Assembly: GCF_001550065.1 (NCBI RefSeq)
Contig: NZ_LRUB01000017.1
Span: 399,786-463,785 of the forward strand
Direction of reading: 5' to 3'
DNA length: 64,000 nt
DNA from: Kordiimonas lipolytica
Lineage (GTDB): Bacteria; Pseudomonadota; Alphaproteobacteria; Sphingomonadales; Kordiimonadaceae
Shown here: positions 28,227 to 38,669 of the stretch, piece by piece
Layout of the letters: every line of letters starts with the position of its first letter
Numbering within the stretch: position 1 is the first letter of the stretch
Made by a program: the position numbers and the translations under genes
The notes under the pieces: generated by a model
Databases searched by the model: none
Seen by the model: the letters and a program-made list of their open reading frames with translations, nothing else
What the model was told of the DNA's origin: nothing

Positions 28227-29699
28227 ATGTCGAATGACGACACGCCAGCTGGCGCGCCATCAGGCGCACGCAACGTCTTTGAATATAGCGTCTCGGAACT
28301 TTCGGGCGCCTTGAAGCGTTCGGTTGAGGACCAGTTCGGCTATGTGCGCGTGCGCGCTGAGCTTTCAGGCGTCAAGCGCCCGGCTTCAGGGCATCTCTAT
28401 TTCGCGCTGAAGGATGATAAAGCCGTGCTGGATGGTGTCTGCTGGCGTGGTGTGGCTGGGCGCTTTGCCTTCAAGCCGGAAGACGGACTTGAAGTCATCT
28501 GTACCGGCAAGCTGACAACATACCCGGCGCGCTCCAAATACCAGATGGTGGTGGAGCATATGGAGCCCGCAGGCGCGGGTGCGCTGATGGCGCTTCTGGA
28601 AGAACGCAAGAAGAAGCTAGCGGCTGAGGGCCTGTTCGATCCAGCGCGAAAGAAGCCGATTCCCTACCTGCCGCAGGTGATTGGTGTGGTCACGTCACCT
28701 ACGGGCGCAGTCATCCGCGATATCCTGCACCGCCTGAATGACCGTTTCCCACGCCATGTGCTGGTCTGGCCTGTGTTGGTGCAGGGCGAAGGTGCCGCGG
28801 ACCAGGTGGCCAATGCGATCAAAGGGTTCAATGCTATCGACGGTTCGCGCGACATCCCACGGCCGGACCTTCTGATCGTGGCGCGCGGTGGTGGCTCGAT
28901 CGAGGACCTGTGGTCCTTCAACGAAGAAGCCGTGGTACGTGCCGCGGCAGAGAGTGATATTCCGCTGATATCCGCCGTGGGGCACGAAACTGACACCACG
29001 CTGATTGACTATGCGTCTGACCTGCGCGCGCCAACGCCGACAGGGGCGGCAGAGAAGGCCGTGCCGGTGCGTGAAGACCTGCGCTTCACGGTGGCAGACC
29101 TTGGGCGCCGCCTTGCAGGACTAAGGGTAACCATGCTGCGGGACCGGGAAGAACGCCTGCGCGGCCTTGCCCGTGGTCTGCCAAGCCCGCGTGATATCCT
29201 GGGGCTGGCGCAGCAGCGCTTCGATGATCTGTCGGACCGTTTGCCGCGCGGTCTTGTGGCGGCTGTGCAGCAAAAATCCATTCAGCTCAATCGTCTTGTG
29301 GGCGGCTTGAGCGTGGGGCGCTTGAAGCAGCTTGTGACCTTCAGGGGTAAGGAACTGGAAAGCACATCAAAACGGTTGACGCCAGCCTATGCCCGGAAGC
29401 TGGAAGATCTGGGATCGCGCCTTGCAGCCAGTGGCCGGATGCTGGACAGCCTGAGCTATGAGCGGGTGCTTGAGCGCGGCTACGCACTGGTGGAGGACGC
29501 AAGTGGGACACCGGTTTCGAAAGCGGCAAGCCTTGCTGCAGGGGATCAGGTGACCGTGCGCTTCGCGGATGGCACCAGCGACATGCAGGTTCTTGGTGGC
29601 GACGCGCCCAAGCCGGTTCAAAAGCCGAAGCCTGCGCCAAAGAAAAAGCCTAAAGCAAAAACGCCGGGCGGCGATGACCGACAGGGCTCGCTACTTTAA
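28227..29699 (+). CDS. xseA: Exodeoxyribonuclease VII large subunit
   Basis: The product is 490 residues. It has an N-terminal OB-fold ('[30 protein letters not shown]', about 15-115), then the catalytic domain with '[23 protein letters not shown]', '[21 protein letters not shown]' and '[31 protein letters not shown]'. A coiled-coil C-terminal region follows. The tail is very Lys/Pro-rich (about 450-485). It degrades single-stranded DNA together with XseB, which is not in this window. GGGAG lies upstream of ATG 28227. Confidence 0.97.
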   Translation: MSNDDTPAGAPSGARNVFEYSVSELSGALKRSVEDQFGYVRVRAELSGVKRPASGHLYFALKDDKAVLDGVCWRGVAGRFAFKPEDGLEVICTGKLTTYPARSKYQMVVEHMEPAGAGALMALLEERKKKLAAEGLFDPARKKPIPYLPQVIGVVTSPTGAVIRDILHRLNDRFPRHVLVWPVLVQGEGAADQVANAIKGFNAIDGSRDIPRPDLLIVARGGGSIEDLWSFNEEAVVRAAAESDIPLISAVGHETDTTLIDYASDLRAPTPTGAAEKAVPVREDLRFTVADLGRRLAGLRVTMLRDREERLRGLARGLPSPRDILGLAQQRFDDLSDRLPRGLVAAVQQKSIQLNRLVGGLSVGRLKQLVTFRGKELESTSKRLTPAYARKLEDLGSRLAASGRMLDSLSYERVLERGYALVEDASGTPVSKAASLAAGDQVTVRFADGTSDMQVLGGDAPKPVQKPKPAPKKKPKAKTPGGDDRQGSLL

Positions 29700-29753
29700 A
29701 AATCGGCGGCAAATGCCCAACTTTTGCCGTCTTCACAAGAGAAACAGGGTCTC

Positions 29754-30575
29754 ATGATCAAGATTGTCCAAATATGTGTTGCCGTCCTTCTGTTCACCGT
29801 GCTGTCGCCGCTCGTGCACGCGGTTGAGCTGCAGGGGCAGCTGGTGCAGGGCGGCCTTGTTTGGGGGCAGCTTTCCCCAGGCAGTGAAATGAGCCTTAAC
29901 GGCGAGCCCGTGAAGGTTGGCCAGGAAGGTCATTTTGTTTTCGGCTTTGGTCGGGATGAGGGGCCAACGGCATCGCTTGTGATCCTGCACCGCGACGGCA
30001 AGCGCGAGGAACGTACGCTCAGGATCGAGAAACGCGAATTCGATATCGAACGCGTTGACGGCCTGCCGCCCAAAACGGTTACGCCGCCGCCTGAATGGCG
30101 CGAACGCCGTAAGGTAGAAACCGGGAAGGTGCGTGAGGCCCGCAGCTTCCTGGCGGACAATATGCATTGGTCGCGGGGGTTCATCCGGCCCGCTGAAGGT
30201 CGGCTCTCCGGCTTCTACGGCAGTCAGCGCATCTTGAACGGCAAGCCCAGAAGCCCCCATTACGGTCTGGATATCGCGGGGCCCACTGGCACGCCGGTCC
30301 ATGCCCCGGCGGGAGGTGTTGTGCGGCTCGCAGTGCCTGATTTTCTTCTGGAAGGCGGTATCGTGATCATCGACCACGGGTTTGGCGTTACCTCCACCCT
30401 GTTTCATATGAACAGCGTGGATGTTAAAGAGGGCGCCTGGATACACCAGGGTGACCTGATCGGCACCATCGGAGCCACCGGACGCGCGAGTGGCCCCCAT
30501 GTGGACTGGCGGGTGAACTGGAAAAATGTGCGGCTTGATCCGCAACTACTGATTAGTGACAGCATCGAGGACTAA
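29754..30575 (+). CDS. M23 (LytM) family metallopeptidase with an H-x-D second motif
   Basis: The product is 273 residues with a signal peptide ending near 'VHAVE'. The C-terminal LytM domain has His169 and Asp173 in HYGLD, the middle His218 ('TLFHMN'), and GPHVDW, where the usual H-x-H is His249-x-Asp251. Asp could still bind zinc, and I recall this variant in other proteobacterial members, so it need not be inactive. The role is peptidoglycan cleavage or activation of another hydrolase. ATG 29754 is chosen because the signal peptide starts there. The TorF-like gene follows three bases later. Confidence 0.88.
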   Translation: MIKIVQICVAVLLFTVLSPLVHAVELQGQLVQGGLVWGQLSPGSEMSLNGEPVKVGQEGHFVFGFGRDEGPTASLVILHRDGKREERTLRIEKREFDIERVDGLPPKTVTPPPEWRERRKVETGKVREARSFLADNMHWSRGFIRPAEGRLSGFYGSQRILNGKPRSPHYGLDIAGPTGTPVHAPAGGVVRLAVPDFLLEGGIVIIDHGFGVTSTLFHMNSVDVKEGAWIHQGDLIGTIGATGRASGPHVDWRVNWKNVRLDPQLLISDSIED

Positions 30576-30578
30576 AAA

Positions 30579-31262
30579 ATGAAAAAGACAATCAGCTGCC
30601 TTGGATTATTGCTGGCGGCCTCAACCGCAGCCACCGCGCAAGACGATGAAAGTCTTGCGATTGACGGCTATGTCGGCGTTCTGAGCGACTATCGCGATAG
30701 GGGGCTGAGCCTTTCTGACAAGGACCCTGTCCTTGTGGCCTCCGTGGGCGCCTTTCATGATAGCGGTTTTTACGGCGGCGTTGTGGGTGGCATCCTTGGG
30801 GACGGCTTTGCCGGCGAAACCAAGGCCGAGTTTTATGCCGGTTACCAGATGGACACCGGTACATACATCTATGATTTCTCGGCAGAGCTCGACAGCTTTC
30901 ACGGTGATGGCAACAGTCGTTTCTTCCCCGAGTTCAAGGCAACCATGGCGCGGGACTTTGGCCTGGCCTTCATTCGCGGCGGTGTAGCTTACGCGCCGGA
31001 TGGCCGCTGGAGCGACCCAGACCGCGACAGCTTTTATGTCTACTCGGACCTTGAAGTGCCGATCCCATCCGTGCCGGAACTGACGCTTATCGGGCGACTT
31101 GGCTATGACATGCGGCAGGACCGGTCGAATGTATGGGACTGGGGGCTTGGGGTCAGTGCGTTCATCGACAATGTCGAGCTCAGCATCATGTATGAAGACA
31201 GCGGCCGTGAGCATGACCTGGGCGAAGGGGCCTTGGTTTTTGGTGCGCGCTTCTATTTCTAG
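30579..31262 (+). CDS. TorF-family putative outer-membrane porin
   Basis: The product is 227 residues. A signal peptide ends near 'TATAQ', then comes 'DGYVGVLSDYRDRGLSLSDKDP', the typical start of the proteobacterial TorF/TIGR02001 family. The remainder is alternating beta-strands ending in 'GARFYF', consistent with a small outer-membrane barrel. GAGGA upstream overlaps the end of the M23 gene, so the two are coupled. Family function is not well established; a small porin is the usual label. Confidence 0.82.
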   Translation: MKKTISCLGLLLAASTAATAQDDESLAIDGYVGVLSDYRDRGLSLSDKDPVLVASVGAFHDSGFYGGVVGGILGDGFAGETKAEFYAGYQMDTGTYIYDFSAELDSFHGDGNSRFFPEFKATMARDFGLAFIRGGVAYAPDGRWSDPDRDSFYVYSDLEVPIPSVPELTLIGRLGYDMRQDRSNVWDWGLGVSAFIDNVELSIMYEDSGREHDLGEGALVFGARFYF

Positions 31263-31271
31263 TCTGAGCAG

Positions 31272-33416
31272 TTAGCTGGCGGCTTTGGAGCGCATGCTTG
31301 CGAGCGTGCGCGACGCCGGGAAGCGCATGGTCACCGTTGTGCCCACACCTTTTTCCGACGCGATGTCCAGTTCCCCGCCGTGCAGTTCCATCAGGCTTTT
31401 CACCAGTGGCAAGCCAAGGCCTGTGCCTTCGTGGCTGCGTGTCATGGTTGATCCGGCTTGCCCAAAGGGCGTCAGGGCGATCACCACTTCGTCCGGGCTC
31501 ATGCCGATGCCGTTGTCTTCAACCGCAACATAGAGGCAGTTGTCCTTGTCAACTCCCGCCCGCATGTTGATATGGCCATTCGCATTGGTGAATTTGGTAG
31601 CATTCCCAACTACGTTCAGAAGGACCTGCTTAAAGAGCCGCCTGTCCCCGTGCAGGATCGGTAGGTCTGCAGGAACATGAGTTTCCAGAGTGATGTTTTT
31701 GGCTGTAACCCTTGGCGTCATCAGTTTGGAGATATCGTCAAGTAATGCGCTGATATCGACCGGCTGTTCCTTCAGGACAAGTCGGCCCGATTCCACTTTC
31801 GACAGATCGAGGATATCGTTGATGATATCGAGAAGAAGCTTGCCGCTTTCATTGATATGGTCGACATATTCTTCATATTGCGGCGCGCCCAGCTTGCCGA
31901 AGACCTCATGTTCCATCATCTCTGAAAAGCCGAGGATCGCGTTCAGGGGCGTTCTGAGCTCATGGCTCATGTTCGCCAGGAATTCTGATTTGGCCTGGTT
32001 GGCCGCTTCTGCCTGAAGCATGCTGCGCTTCAATGCCCGGTTGTGGCGCTGCTGCATTACCAGAACGGTCACCGCCGCAATGGCCACCAAAAGCGCGAGT
32101 GCGATGGCAAGCCGGGTGTAGGCTTCTTCGGCGTCCGCGAGTGCTGCTTCGGCTTTTTGTTTCGCCAGCATGGTCTCCAGGCTGGACCGCAAATCTGTGA
32201 TGCTGCTCTGGAACTGATTGAACTGGGAGTTCAGAAGTTCCCGGCGCGCTTTGTTCAGGAGCTCAAAACCTTCTTCATATCTGCCTTCCGCCTGAAGAAT
32301 ATAGGCGCTGGTGAGCATGTCCTGCCCGCTGGGGCCATCCTGGCTGTAGTCGGGGTGCTCCTTGTAGAAGTCCTGTACCATCTTCTGGTAGGATTTGGCG
32401 GTTTCTGCGTCTCCCAGTCGGGCGTAGCTGACAGCCAGCAGGTCATAGAAAGAGGTATCGAAGCCGGAATCGCTTGAATAATTGTTCAGCGCTTCCTTTG
32501 CCAGCGTTATGCTTTCTTCGTAGTTTTCCTCGTCATAGGCAATCCAGGCAAGGCCGAACAATACATAATAGTGTCCGGAGTCCCGACCGGTTTGCTCAAT
32601 GACTTTCTCAAGGCCCCGATAATACTGCTTCGCAAGCTGGTTTTCTTTCAGGTTATTCAGTGTAGAGGCGATATTGAAAAGCGCGCTTTCGCGGTCAAAG
32701 GCAATGCCTTCTTTCTCGGAAATCTCCAGCGCGTTGCTATAGTTTTCGATAATGGCGTCAATTTCATCTACGCCCGAATATGTATAGGCCAGCACCAGAT
32801 AGGCCAGCATGCGCATGCGGTTGCCGCGCGGTGTGTCGGGCAGCGTTTGTGCAGCCTGCGACATGGTGGAAAGCCCCTCCAGGAAGTTGCCCAGCTCGGG
32901 GCCTAGGATTGCCAGCGTTGCATCGGCGAAAAAGACGCCAAGGTCATCGCCCTCTTGCTCTGCAAAGGCCCGGGTTTCAAGAATCTTGTCGCGTGCCTGA
33001 TACAGCTCGCCTATTAGTGAAAGGTAAGTGGCGTGAGCCAGGTCGCCATAAATCTTGAGCTCCGTATCCTTCAGTTCGGCAGCCAGCGCCTGAGTCTCCC
33101 GCGCCGCTTCTTCAAGTCCATCAGGTTCCGCGATGTCCATATAGTGGAAGACCAGCTCTTTCAGGACCTCAGCGCGGTCATAGGGGGCGAGGTCCTTTTC
33201 AAGGCGGTTTTTCAGAAGCGCAAGGTGCAGGTGGGCATCGGATGACCGCGCGGCCACGATTTTAGGAAGCAAAGTTTCAGCACGGGCGCGGGCCTCGTCG
33301 CTCAGTTTGCTGGTTGCCAGGGATGGCACAGCCAGAATAACGATGGCCGTAAAGATCGCTGCAAGCCAAAAGCTGAAGCGTGTACCAAGCCAGGATCTAA
33401 AGAAGAATTCTGTCAT
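31272..33416 (-). CDS. TPR-containing membrane sensor histidine kinase
   Basis: The product is 714 residues. An N-terminal membrane helix or signal (about 14-35) precedes a periplasmic region of TPR-like helical pairs (about 60-390), a coiled coil, and a second transmembrane helix (about 435-455, '[19 protein letters not shown]'). Then come HisKA with His485 ([15 protein letters not shown]) and HATPase ('NVVGNATKF', 'DNGIGM', 'GTGLGL'). ATG 33416 starts at the membrane segment; a GTG at 33467 adds 17 residues and cannot be excluded. No response regulator lies nearby. TPR sensors of this kind probably detect a protein or peptide in the periplasm. Confidence 0.88.
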   Translation of the reverse strand: MTEFFFRSWLGTRFSFWLAAIFTAIVILAVPSLATSKLSDEARARAETLLPKIVAARSSDAHLHLALLKNRLEKDLAPYDRAEVLKELVFHYMDIAEPDGLEEAARETQALAAELKDTELKIYGDLAHATYLSLIGELYQARDKILETRAFAEQEGDDLGVFFADATLAILGPELGNFLEGLSTMSQAAQTLPDTPRGNRMRMLAYLVLAYTYSGVDEIDAIIENYSNALEISEKEGIAFDRESALFNIASTLNNLKENQLAKQYYRGLEKVIEQTGRDSGHYYVLFGLAWIAYDEENYEESITLAKEALNNYSSDSGFDTSFYDLLAVSYARLGDAETAKSYQKMVQDFYKEHPDYSQDGPSGQDMLTSAYILQAEGRYEEGFELLNKARRELLNSQFNQFQSSITDLRSSLETMLAKQKAEAALADAEEAYTRLAIALALLVAIAAVTVLVMQQRHNRALKRSMLQAEAANQAKSEFLANMSHELRTPLNAILGFSEMMEHEVFGKLGAPQYEEYVDHINESGKLLLDIINDILDLSKVESGRLVLKEQPVDISALLDDISKLMTPRVTAKNITLETHVPADLPILHGDRRLFKQVLLNVVGNATKFTNANGHINMRAGVDKDNCLYVAVEDNGIGMSPDEVVIALTPFGQAGSTMTRSHEGTGLGLPLVKSLMELHGGELDIASEKGVGTTVTMRFPASRTLASMRSKAAS

Positions 33417-33511
33417 CCAGCACCAAATTCCAGCGAGCCCCAAACCACCATACCTACCTGCATACACAAAAAAAGGAAATTGAAGGTTAACGTGGCCGAA
33501 AGATTCAGAGA

Positions 33512-34366
33512 TCAGGCGGCGACATGGCGCCAGGCGGCAAGGGCCGGTTCCACACGTTCCATGATGGCGCCCCTCAGGCCCGGGGTGCTGGCCACGATAT
33601 GGTCATGCAGTGGCTTTTTTCGGTTGAACAACAGGCCTTTGCCTGTACCGGTTGTCAGTTGTCCGCCTGCTTCCGACAGGATCAGGTCTGCGGCCGCCAC
33701 GTCCCAGTCGTTCTTGGGCCTGAGTGTCACGCAGCAGTCAAACTGCCCGTCCGCGATCTGGCAAATCCTGAGAGCGATGGAGTTGGCCTGTTCTGTGTGC
33801 ATGGACTTCGGCCATGGCTCCGGCCATATTTTTTCCGACTTGAAGGCGCATGGGTCGCCCATCATACGGGCTTTTGTCAGGTCTGATTGGCCGCTCACAC
33901 CAATGTTCATGCCGTTCTTCGTGGCGCCGCGCCCTTCCTCGGCAAAATAGAAGGCGTCTTTCACCGGCGCATAAAAGGCTGCCAGAATAGGCTTCTGGTC
34001 CTGCACCAGGGCAACGGATATGCCCCAGTCGTCACCGTTCCTGAGAAACGCGCGGGTGCCGTCTATTGGGTCAACAACCCACAGGCGGCCACACCTGAGC
34101 CGCTCCGGGTGGTCTTCGGTTTCTTCCGACAACCAGCCATAGCCCGTGCGGTTCTGCATCAATGTGGTGCGCAAAAACTCATCAACAGCCATATCGGCTT
34201 CGGATACCGGGTTGTTGGGTGATTTGTCCCAGGCGTGACAATCGCGCGAGAAATAGGATAGGGCGATCCGGCCTGCCTCTTCGGTCACAGAGCGGATAAG
34301 CTTTGCATCGTCCGTGCGGTCCCACGGACAGGTATCTTCGTCAAAAAGTTCGCTACTTGTGCTCAC
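33512..34366 (-). CDS. Inositol monophosphatase-family phosphatase (CysQ-like)
   Basis: The product is 284 residues from a GTG start. Lithium-sensitive phosphatase motifs are present: 'PVSEAD', the metal-binding Glu pair in 'LSEETEDH', DPIDGTRAF, and '[15 protein letters not shown]'. The likely substrate is 3'-phosphoadenosine 5'-phosphate or an inositol phosphate; the sequence alone does not decide. It follows pmbA by 29 bases on the same strand, a pairing seen in many alphaproteobacteria. Confidence 0.88.
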   Translation of the reverse strand: MSTSSELFDEDTCPWDRTDDAKLIRSVTEEAGRIALSYFSRDCHAWDKSPNNPVSEADMAVDEFLRTTLMQNRTGYGWLSEETEDHPERLRCGRLWVVDPIDGTRAFLRNGDDWGISVALVQDQKPILAAFYAPVKDAFYFAEEGRGATKNGMNIGVSGQSDLTKARMMGDPCAFKSEKIWPEPWPKSMHTEQANSIALRICQIADGQFDCCVTLRPKNDWDVAAADLILSEAGGQLTTGTGKGLLFNRKKPLHDHIVASTPGLRGAIMERVEPALAAWRHVAA

Positions 34367-34395
34367 ACTCTGTCTCGGCTTGGCCTCAGCCTGGT

Positions 34396-35739
34396 TTATC
34401 CTGCCCCCGCGACGGTCATTCCTTCAACCCGAAGGGTCGGCGCGTTGATGCCGTAACGGAATGACAAGTCTGATGCTGGCACAAGATGCCTGAACATTTC
34501 CTTAAGGTTCCCGGCAATGGTGAATTCGCTGACAGGCTCCGCGAGCTCGCCATTCCTGATGCGGAAGCCCGCGGCTCCCCGGCTGTAGTCTCCGGTCACG
34601 CCGTTCACGCCCATGCCGATCAGTTCGGTCACATAGACGCCATCCTTGATGTCTGCGATCAGGTCCGACGGGCTCACCTCACCGGGCGCCATATAAAGGT
34701 TGCTGTGCGAAATGCCGGGTGCCGAAGACGTGCCGCGGCTCGCGTGCCCCGTGACCTCAAGCCCTAGCTGGCGTGCGGTGGCGGAATTCAGCATCCATGT
34801 CTGCAGGATGCCGTCTTCCACGATGGCACATTCGCCGACACTTACACCTTCGCCATCAAACATGCGCGACGAAAGCCCGCGTACCTTCAGGGGATCATCG
34901 ATTATGGTGATGCCAGTGGCGAAAATCTGTTCGCCCATCTTGTCCTGCAGGAAGCTGCTTTTGCGCGCGATGGCACTGCCGTTCACGGCGCCGGAAAGGT
35001 GGTTGACGAAGGATTTGGAGATGCGCGGGTCGAAGACAAGCGGCATGCGGCCGCTGGCCATCTTCTGCGCGCCCAGGCGTTTCACTGCACGCTGGCCGGC
35101 TTCTGTGCCTACCCAAGCGGCGCTCTGAAGGTCGCTGAAATGCCGTGCGCTTGTGAATTCATAATCGCGCTCCATGCCCGTGCCTTCCCCTGCGACGGCG
35201 GAGGAGGAAATGGAAAAGCTTGACCCCTGATAGTGGCCGGAAAAGCCATGGCTGGTGACAAGCGAAATGGCCCAACTGCTTGTGCCCGCGCTTGCGCCTG
35301 AACTGTTGGTGACACCTTCGACCGCACGGGTCGCGTCTTCCGCTTCGCGGGCCAGGTCTGTCAGCTGTTCGGCGGAAACGTCTGTGGCGTCATAGAGATC
35401 CAGCTCCGCCAGGGGGCCGGTGTGCAGCCTGTCCTCGGGTGCCAGGCCGCAATATTCGTCGTCCGGCACGGCTTTGGCCATGGTCACCGTGCGTTCCACC
35501 AGTGCCTTCAGGCTGGCCGGGCGCCGGTCACTTGTGGACACCATTGCCTGCTTCTTGCCAATCATGACCCGAAGGCCGATGTCTTCGCCTTCCGACCCGT
35601 CCACATCCTCCAGTTTGCCCTCGCGCCAGGACACGCTTTTCGACCGGGCATCGACCGCGACGGCATCGGCGGCATCGGCACCCGATTTCATCGCGCTTGA
35701 GACAAGGTCCTGAAGCAGGTTGAGGGTTGTATCGGTCAT
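34396..35739 (-). CDS. pmbA: TldE/PmbA subunit of the TldD-TldE metalloprotease
   Basis: The product is 447 residues. Segments such as 'WREGKLEDVDGSEGEDIGLRVMIGKKQAMVSTSD', 'SKSFVNHLSGAVNG', 'GEGVSVGECAIVEDG' and the C-terminal 'VTGDYSRGAAGFRIRNGELAEPVSEFTIAGNL' are typical of PmbA/TldE. The partner TldD carries the zinc site; this subunit lacks an HExxxH motif, as expected. The complex processes modified peptides and unfolded small proteins. ATG 35739 is the clear start. Confidence 0.93.
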   Translation of the reverse strand: MTDTTLNLLQDLVSSAMKSGADAADAVAVDARSKSVSWREGKLEDVDGSEGEDIGLRVMIGKKQAMVSTSDRRPASLKALVERTVTMAKAVPDDEYCGLAPEDRLHTGPLAELDLYDATDVSAEQLTDLAREAEDATRAVEGVTNSSGASAGTSSWAISLVTSHGFSGHYQGSSFSISSSAVAGEGTGMERDYEFTSARHFSDLQSAAWVGTEAGQRAVKRLGAQKMASGRMPLVFDPRISKSFVNHLSGAVNGSAIARKSSFLQDKMGEQIFATGITIIDDPLKVRGLSSRMFDGEGVSVGECAIVEDGILQTWMLNSATARQLGLEVTGHASRGTSSAPGISHSNLYMAPGEVSPSDLIADIKDGVYVTELIGMGVNGVTGDYSRGAAGFRIRNGELAEPVSEFTIAGNLKEMFRHLVPASDLSFRYGINAPTLRVEGMTVAGAG

Positions 35740-35847
35740 GAAAAATCCTTGGGAAATAAGATCAAAAACATGGCCGACACTAAGCCATAGAACGCGCTGG
35801 CGTTCAATGTTGTTTTGGGCTGTTTTAGGTTGATGCGGGCGAAAAGC

Positions 35848-36735
35848 CTACACTAGGTGCTCTGCGAAAAACGCCAGCGTGCGTGCCCAGGCAAGCTCGG
35901 CGGCCTCTGCGTCATAACGGGGCGTGGTATCATTATGGAAACCATGGTTCGCGCCTTCATACATATGCATAGTGTAGGCCTTATTGTTTGCCTTAAGCGC
36001 CGCTTCATAATCCGGCCAGCCCGCGTTCACGCGTTTGTCCAGTTCGCCAAGGTGAATAAGGAGCGGGGCGTTAATGTTTGGCACGGCCTCGGCGCTCACG
36101 CCGCCGCCATAAAAGGGCACGGCCGCCTTCAAGCTGGGCACTTCCGCGGCAAGCCGGTTTGACACACTGCCGCCGAAGCAGAAGCCCACACAGCCGACAT
36201 TGCCGGTGGTGTTGGGGTGTTTCTCAAGGAAGCTGACCGCGGCCTTGAAATCCTCGACCATCTCGTCGCGGTCGCGCTGGCGCTGCATCATGCGGCCATC
36301 GTCGTCATTACCCGGATAGCCGCCAAGCGGATAGAGCGCGTCAGGCGCCAAGGCCACATATCCCGCAACCGCCAGCCGCCGCGCCACATCGCGGATATAA
36401 GGGTTCAGGCCGCGGTTTTCATGGATCACCACCACGCCGGGACGGGGGTTGGTGTCGCAGGCGTCAATGGGGCGCACCAGATAGCCCATCATGGTGCCCG
36501 CCCCGTTCGGGGACGGGTAGAGAATGTCTTCGCCCACAATGCGCATGTCGTCTGGCTTCACCTGTTCGGCCAGCGCATAATTCGGGAGCAGGCTGTTCGC
36601 GAGAGCCGTGACCGTGAGGCCGCCGACGGCGAAGCGGCCCAGCCGGTTCATGAAGGTGCGGCGGTCGATAAAGCCGTGGGCATATTTGTCATAAAGATCC
36701 AGCACTCCCTGCTGTGGTGTTATCTGGTCGCTCAT
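35848..36735 (-). CDS. Dienelactone hydrolase-family protein with a Tat-like signal
   Basis: The product is 295 residues. ATG 36735 has GGGAGGA upstream; an earlier in-frame start lacks one. The N-terminus shows a twin-arginine-type leader (RRTFMN at 25-30, then '[22 protein letters not shown]'). The alpha/beta-hydrolase domain has Cys186 (GFCFGGS), Asp233 (GELDKR) and His264 (GANHGFH), the Cys-Asp-His triad of dienelactone hydrolases. The exact substrate is unknown; exported members act on lactones and esters. Confidence 0.88.
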   Translation of the reverse strand: MSDQITPQQGVLDLYDKYAHGFIDRRTFMNRLGRFAVGGLTVTALANSLLPNYALAEQVKPDDMRIVGEDILYPSPNGAGTMMGYLVRPIDACDTNPRPGVVVIHENRGLNPYIRDVARRLAVAGYVALAPDALYPLGGYPGNDDDGRMMQRQRDRDEMVEDFKAAVSFLEKHPNTTGNVGCVGFCFGGSVSNRLAAEVPSLKAAVPFYGGGVSAEAVPNINAPLLIHLGELDKRVNAGWPDYEAALKANNKAYTMHMYEGANHGFHNDTTPRYDAEAAELAWARTLAFFAEHLV

Positions 36736-36908
36736 TGTTCTGTCCTCCCATCCCTGTCTCGAGGGGTAGCATATCATACAATCCCTGATATGCGGTACGG
36801 TGTCGCGCATGGGTCTGGATCAGCCAAAAAGCTGGAAAATCTGCGGAAAATGGCGTATGACGCGCCCCAACCGGCTCCTTGGGGTGCCAGAAAGCTAACG
36901 TGCGAGCG

Positions 36909-38630
36909 ATGAAGAAGAGTGACCAAATGAAACTGAAAACAGCTACAGGACGCCGGTCTGAACTGTTGATGCCTGCGGGCAACCTGGAAAAGCTGAAGGC
37001 TGCTGTTCTCTATGGCGCTGATGCGGTTTATCTGGGCACGCCGGATATGAGCCTGCGCACCAAATCCGCTTTCTCGCTCGAAGACGTGGTTGAAGGTGTG
37101 AAGTTCGCGCACGAACACGGCAAACGGGTTTACCTCACGCTCAACCTCTTCTCCCATAACAAGGACATCACCAAGCTGCCGCAATATCTGGAGACGGTAC
37201 GCAAAGTGGCGCCTGACGGCCTGATCGTGGCAGACCCCGGCGTGTTCATGTTTGTAAAGGAACAGGCGCCTGAGCTTGAACTGCATATCTCAACGCAGGC
37301 GAATGTGTGTTCCTGGCAGTCGGTCAAATTCTGGGAAGACCTGGGCGCGGGGCTTGTGGTTCTGGGGCGTGAAGTGTCGTTCGAGGAACTGAAGGAAATT
37401 CGTGAAAAATGCCCCGGCATCAAGCTTGAAGCCTTTGTTCACGGCAGCATGTGCATGACTTATTCGGGGCGTTGCATGCTCTCTAACTTCATGGCGGAAC
37501 GCGGCGCCAACCAGGGTGCATGCGCCAATTCCTGCCGCTGGAAATACAAGGTGCATATGCGCCTGAAGGACGGCACAGTAAAGGAACTGCCGCTCACTGA
37601 AGAAAACCTGGAGCTGTTTGAATTCCTCATTGAGGAGGAGTACCGACCGGGGGACCTGCTGCCGATTGAGGAAGACCAGCGCGGCACCTATATTCTGAAC
37701 AGTAAAGACCTGTGCATCATGCCGAAGCTGAATGACCTGCTTTCCATCGGCGTCGACAGCCTGAAGGTCGAAGGGCGCGGCAAAAGCCCCTACTATGTGG
37801 CCATGGTGGCGCGGGCTTACCGCATGGCGATTGATGCCTGGTACGAAGACCCTGAAGGCTGGTCCGCTGACCCATTCATGAAAGAGCTGACCACCGTGCC
37901 ATCGCGCGGCTACACGCTGGCGTTCCACGACGGGCGGCTCACGAACTATGCGCATGGGTTCGAAGATACCTACACGCTTGCGGACCATGAATATGCGGGT
38001 CTTGTGGAAGACGTGACCGACGATGCCTTTATCGTACGGGTCAAGAACAAGCTGGTTGCGGGTGATGTGGTGGAGTTTGTGCCGCCAAGTGCGCGAGAGC
38101 CCATGCTCCTTAGGGTCTATGAGTATGAAAATGCCGAAAACGGCAAGATCACCACAGAGGTGCACGCGGGCAACACGCCGCTTATCCGCCTGCCGTTTAA
38201 TCTGTTCGATCAGGAGACAGTGGAAAGCTTGCAGGCGGATTTCCCACCCATGACGATCCTTCGGAAAGAAAAGGCGTTGACGGACGATCAGTGGGCGCGC
38301 TTGAAGCTGGACGCCGAGGCGAGAGCGCTTGAGCAGGGCCGGGGCAATGCAGCGGTGTATGAGCAAAAGCGTGGGGCGCTGCAGGATGCGCTGGATGAGC
38401 GCCGGTCGGAACTGCGCCTCCGCACACCGCGGCGCGGTACTGAAGGCTGTTGCGGCAAGGGCTGTAATGGCTGTCTGGTGTTCTGGCACGACGACAAATA
38501 CGCCAAGGCTCGCGAGATTCTGGCGAAGAAAAAGCAGGGTGAGATGCTGGCCCGCAAGCTGACGGACGAAGATATCGCCGCGCTTGAGGCGGAGCAGGCC
38601 GCAGATGAAGCCCAATTGGCTGCAGGCTGA
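36909..38630 (+). CDS. U32-family protein (TrhP/RlhA-type RNA hydroxylation)
   Basis: The product is 573 residues; start ATG 36909 or, with a better AAGAAGAG site, ATG 36927. The U32 signature E-A-F-x-x-G-S-M-C-x4-G-x-C-x-L-S is intact, and two further cysteines ('GACANSC') complete a four-Cys cluster site. The N-terminal 'ELLMPAGNLEKLKAAVLYGADAVYLG' is the YegQ-like TIM-barrel start. Bacterial U32 proteins hydroxylate tRNA or 23S rRNA. The C-terminal ~70 residues add a Cys-rich patch (CCGKGCNGC) and a charged helix. It stands alone, convergent with the TIR gene. Confidence 0.88.
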   Translation: MKKSDQMKLKTATGRRSELLMPAGNLEKLKAAVLYGADAVYLGTPDMSLRTKSAFSLEDVVEGVKFAHEHGKRVYLTLNLFSHNKDITKLPQYLETVRKVAPDGLIVADPGVFMFVKEQAPELELHISTQANVCSWQSVKFWEDLGAGLVVLGREVSFEELKEIREKCPGIKLEAFVHGSMCMTYSGRCMLSNFMAERGANQGACANSCRWKYKVHMRLKDGTVKELPLTEENLELFEFLIEEEYRPGDLLPIEEDQRGTYILNSKDLCIMPKLNDLLSIGVDSLKVEGRGKSPYYVAMVARAYRMAIDAWYEDPEGWSADPFMKELTTVPSRGYTLAFHDGRLTNYAHGFEDTYTLADHEYAGLVEDVTDDAFIVRVKNKLVAGDVVEFVPPSAREPMLLRVYEYENAENGKITTEVHAGNTPLIRLPFNLFDQETVESLQADFPPMTILRKEKALTDDQWARLKLDAEARALEQGRGNAAVYEQKRGALQDALDERRSELRLRTPRRGTEGCCGKGCNGCLVFWHDDKYAKAREILAKKKQGEMLARKLTDEDIAALEAEQAADEAQLAAG

Positions 38631-38669
38631 CCCAAGGACGGGCAGAGTTAGGAGAGCCCGCTGGGGGCG

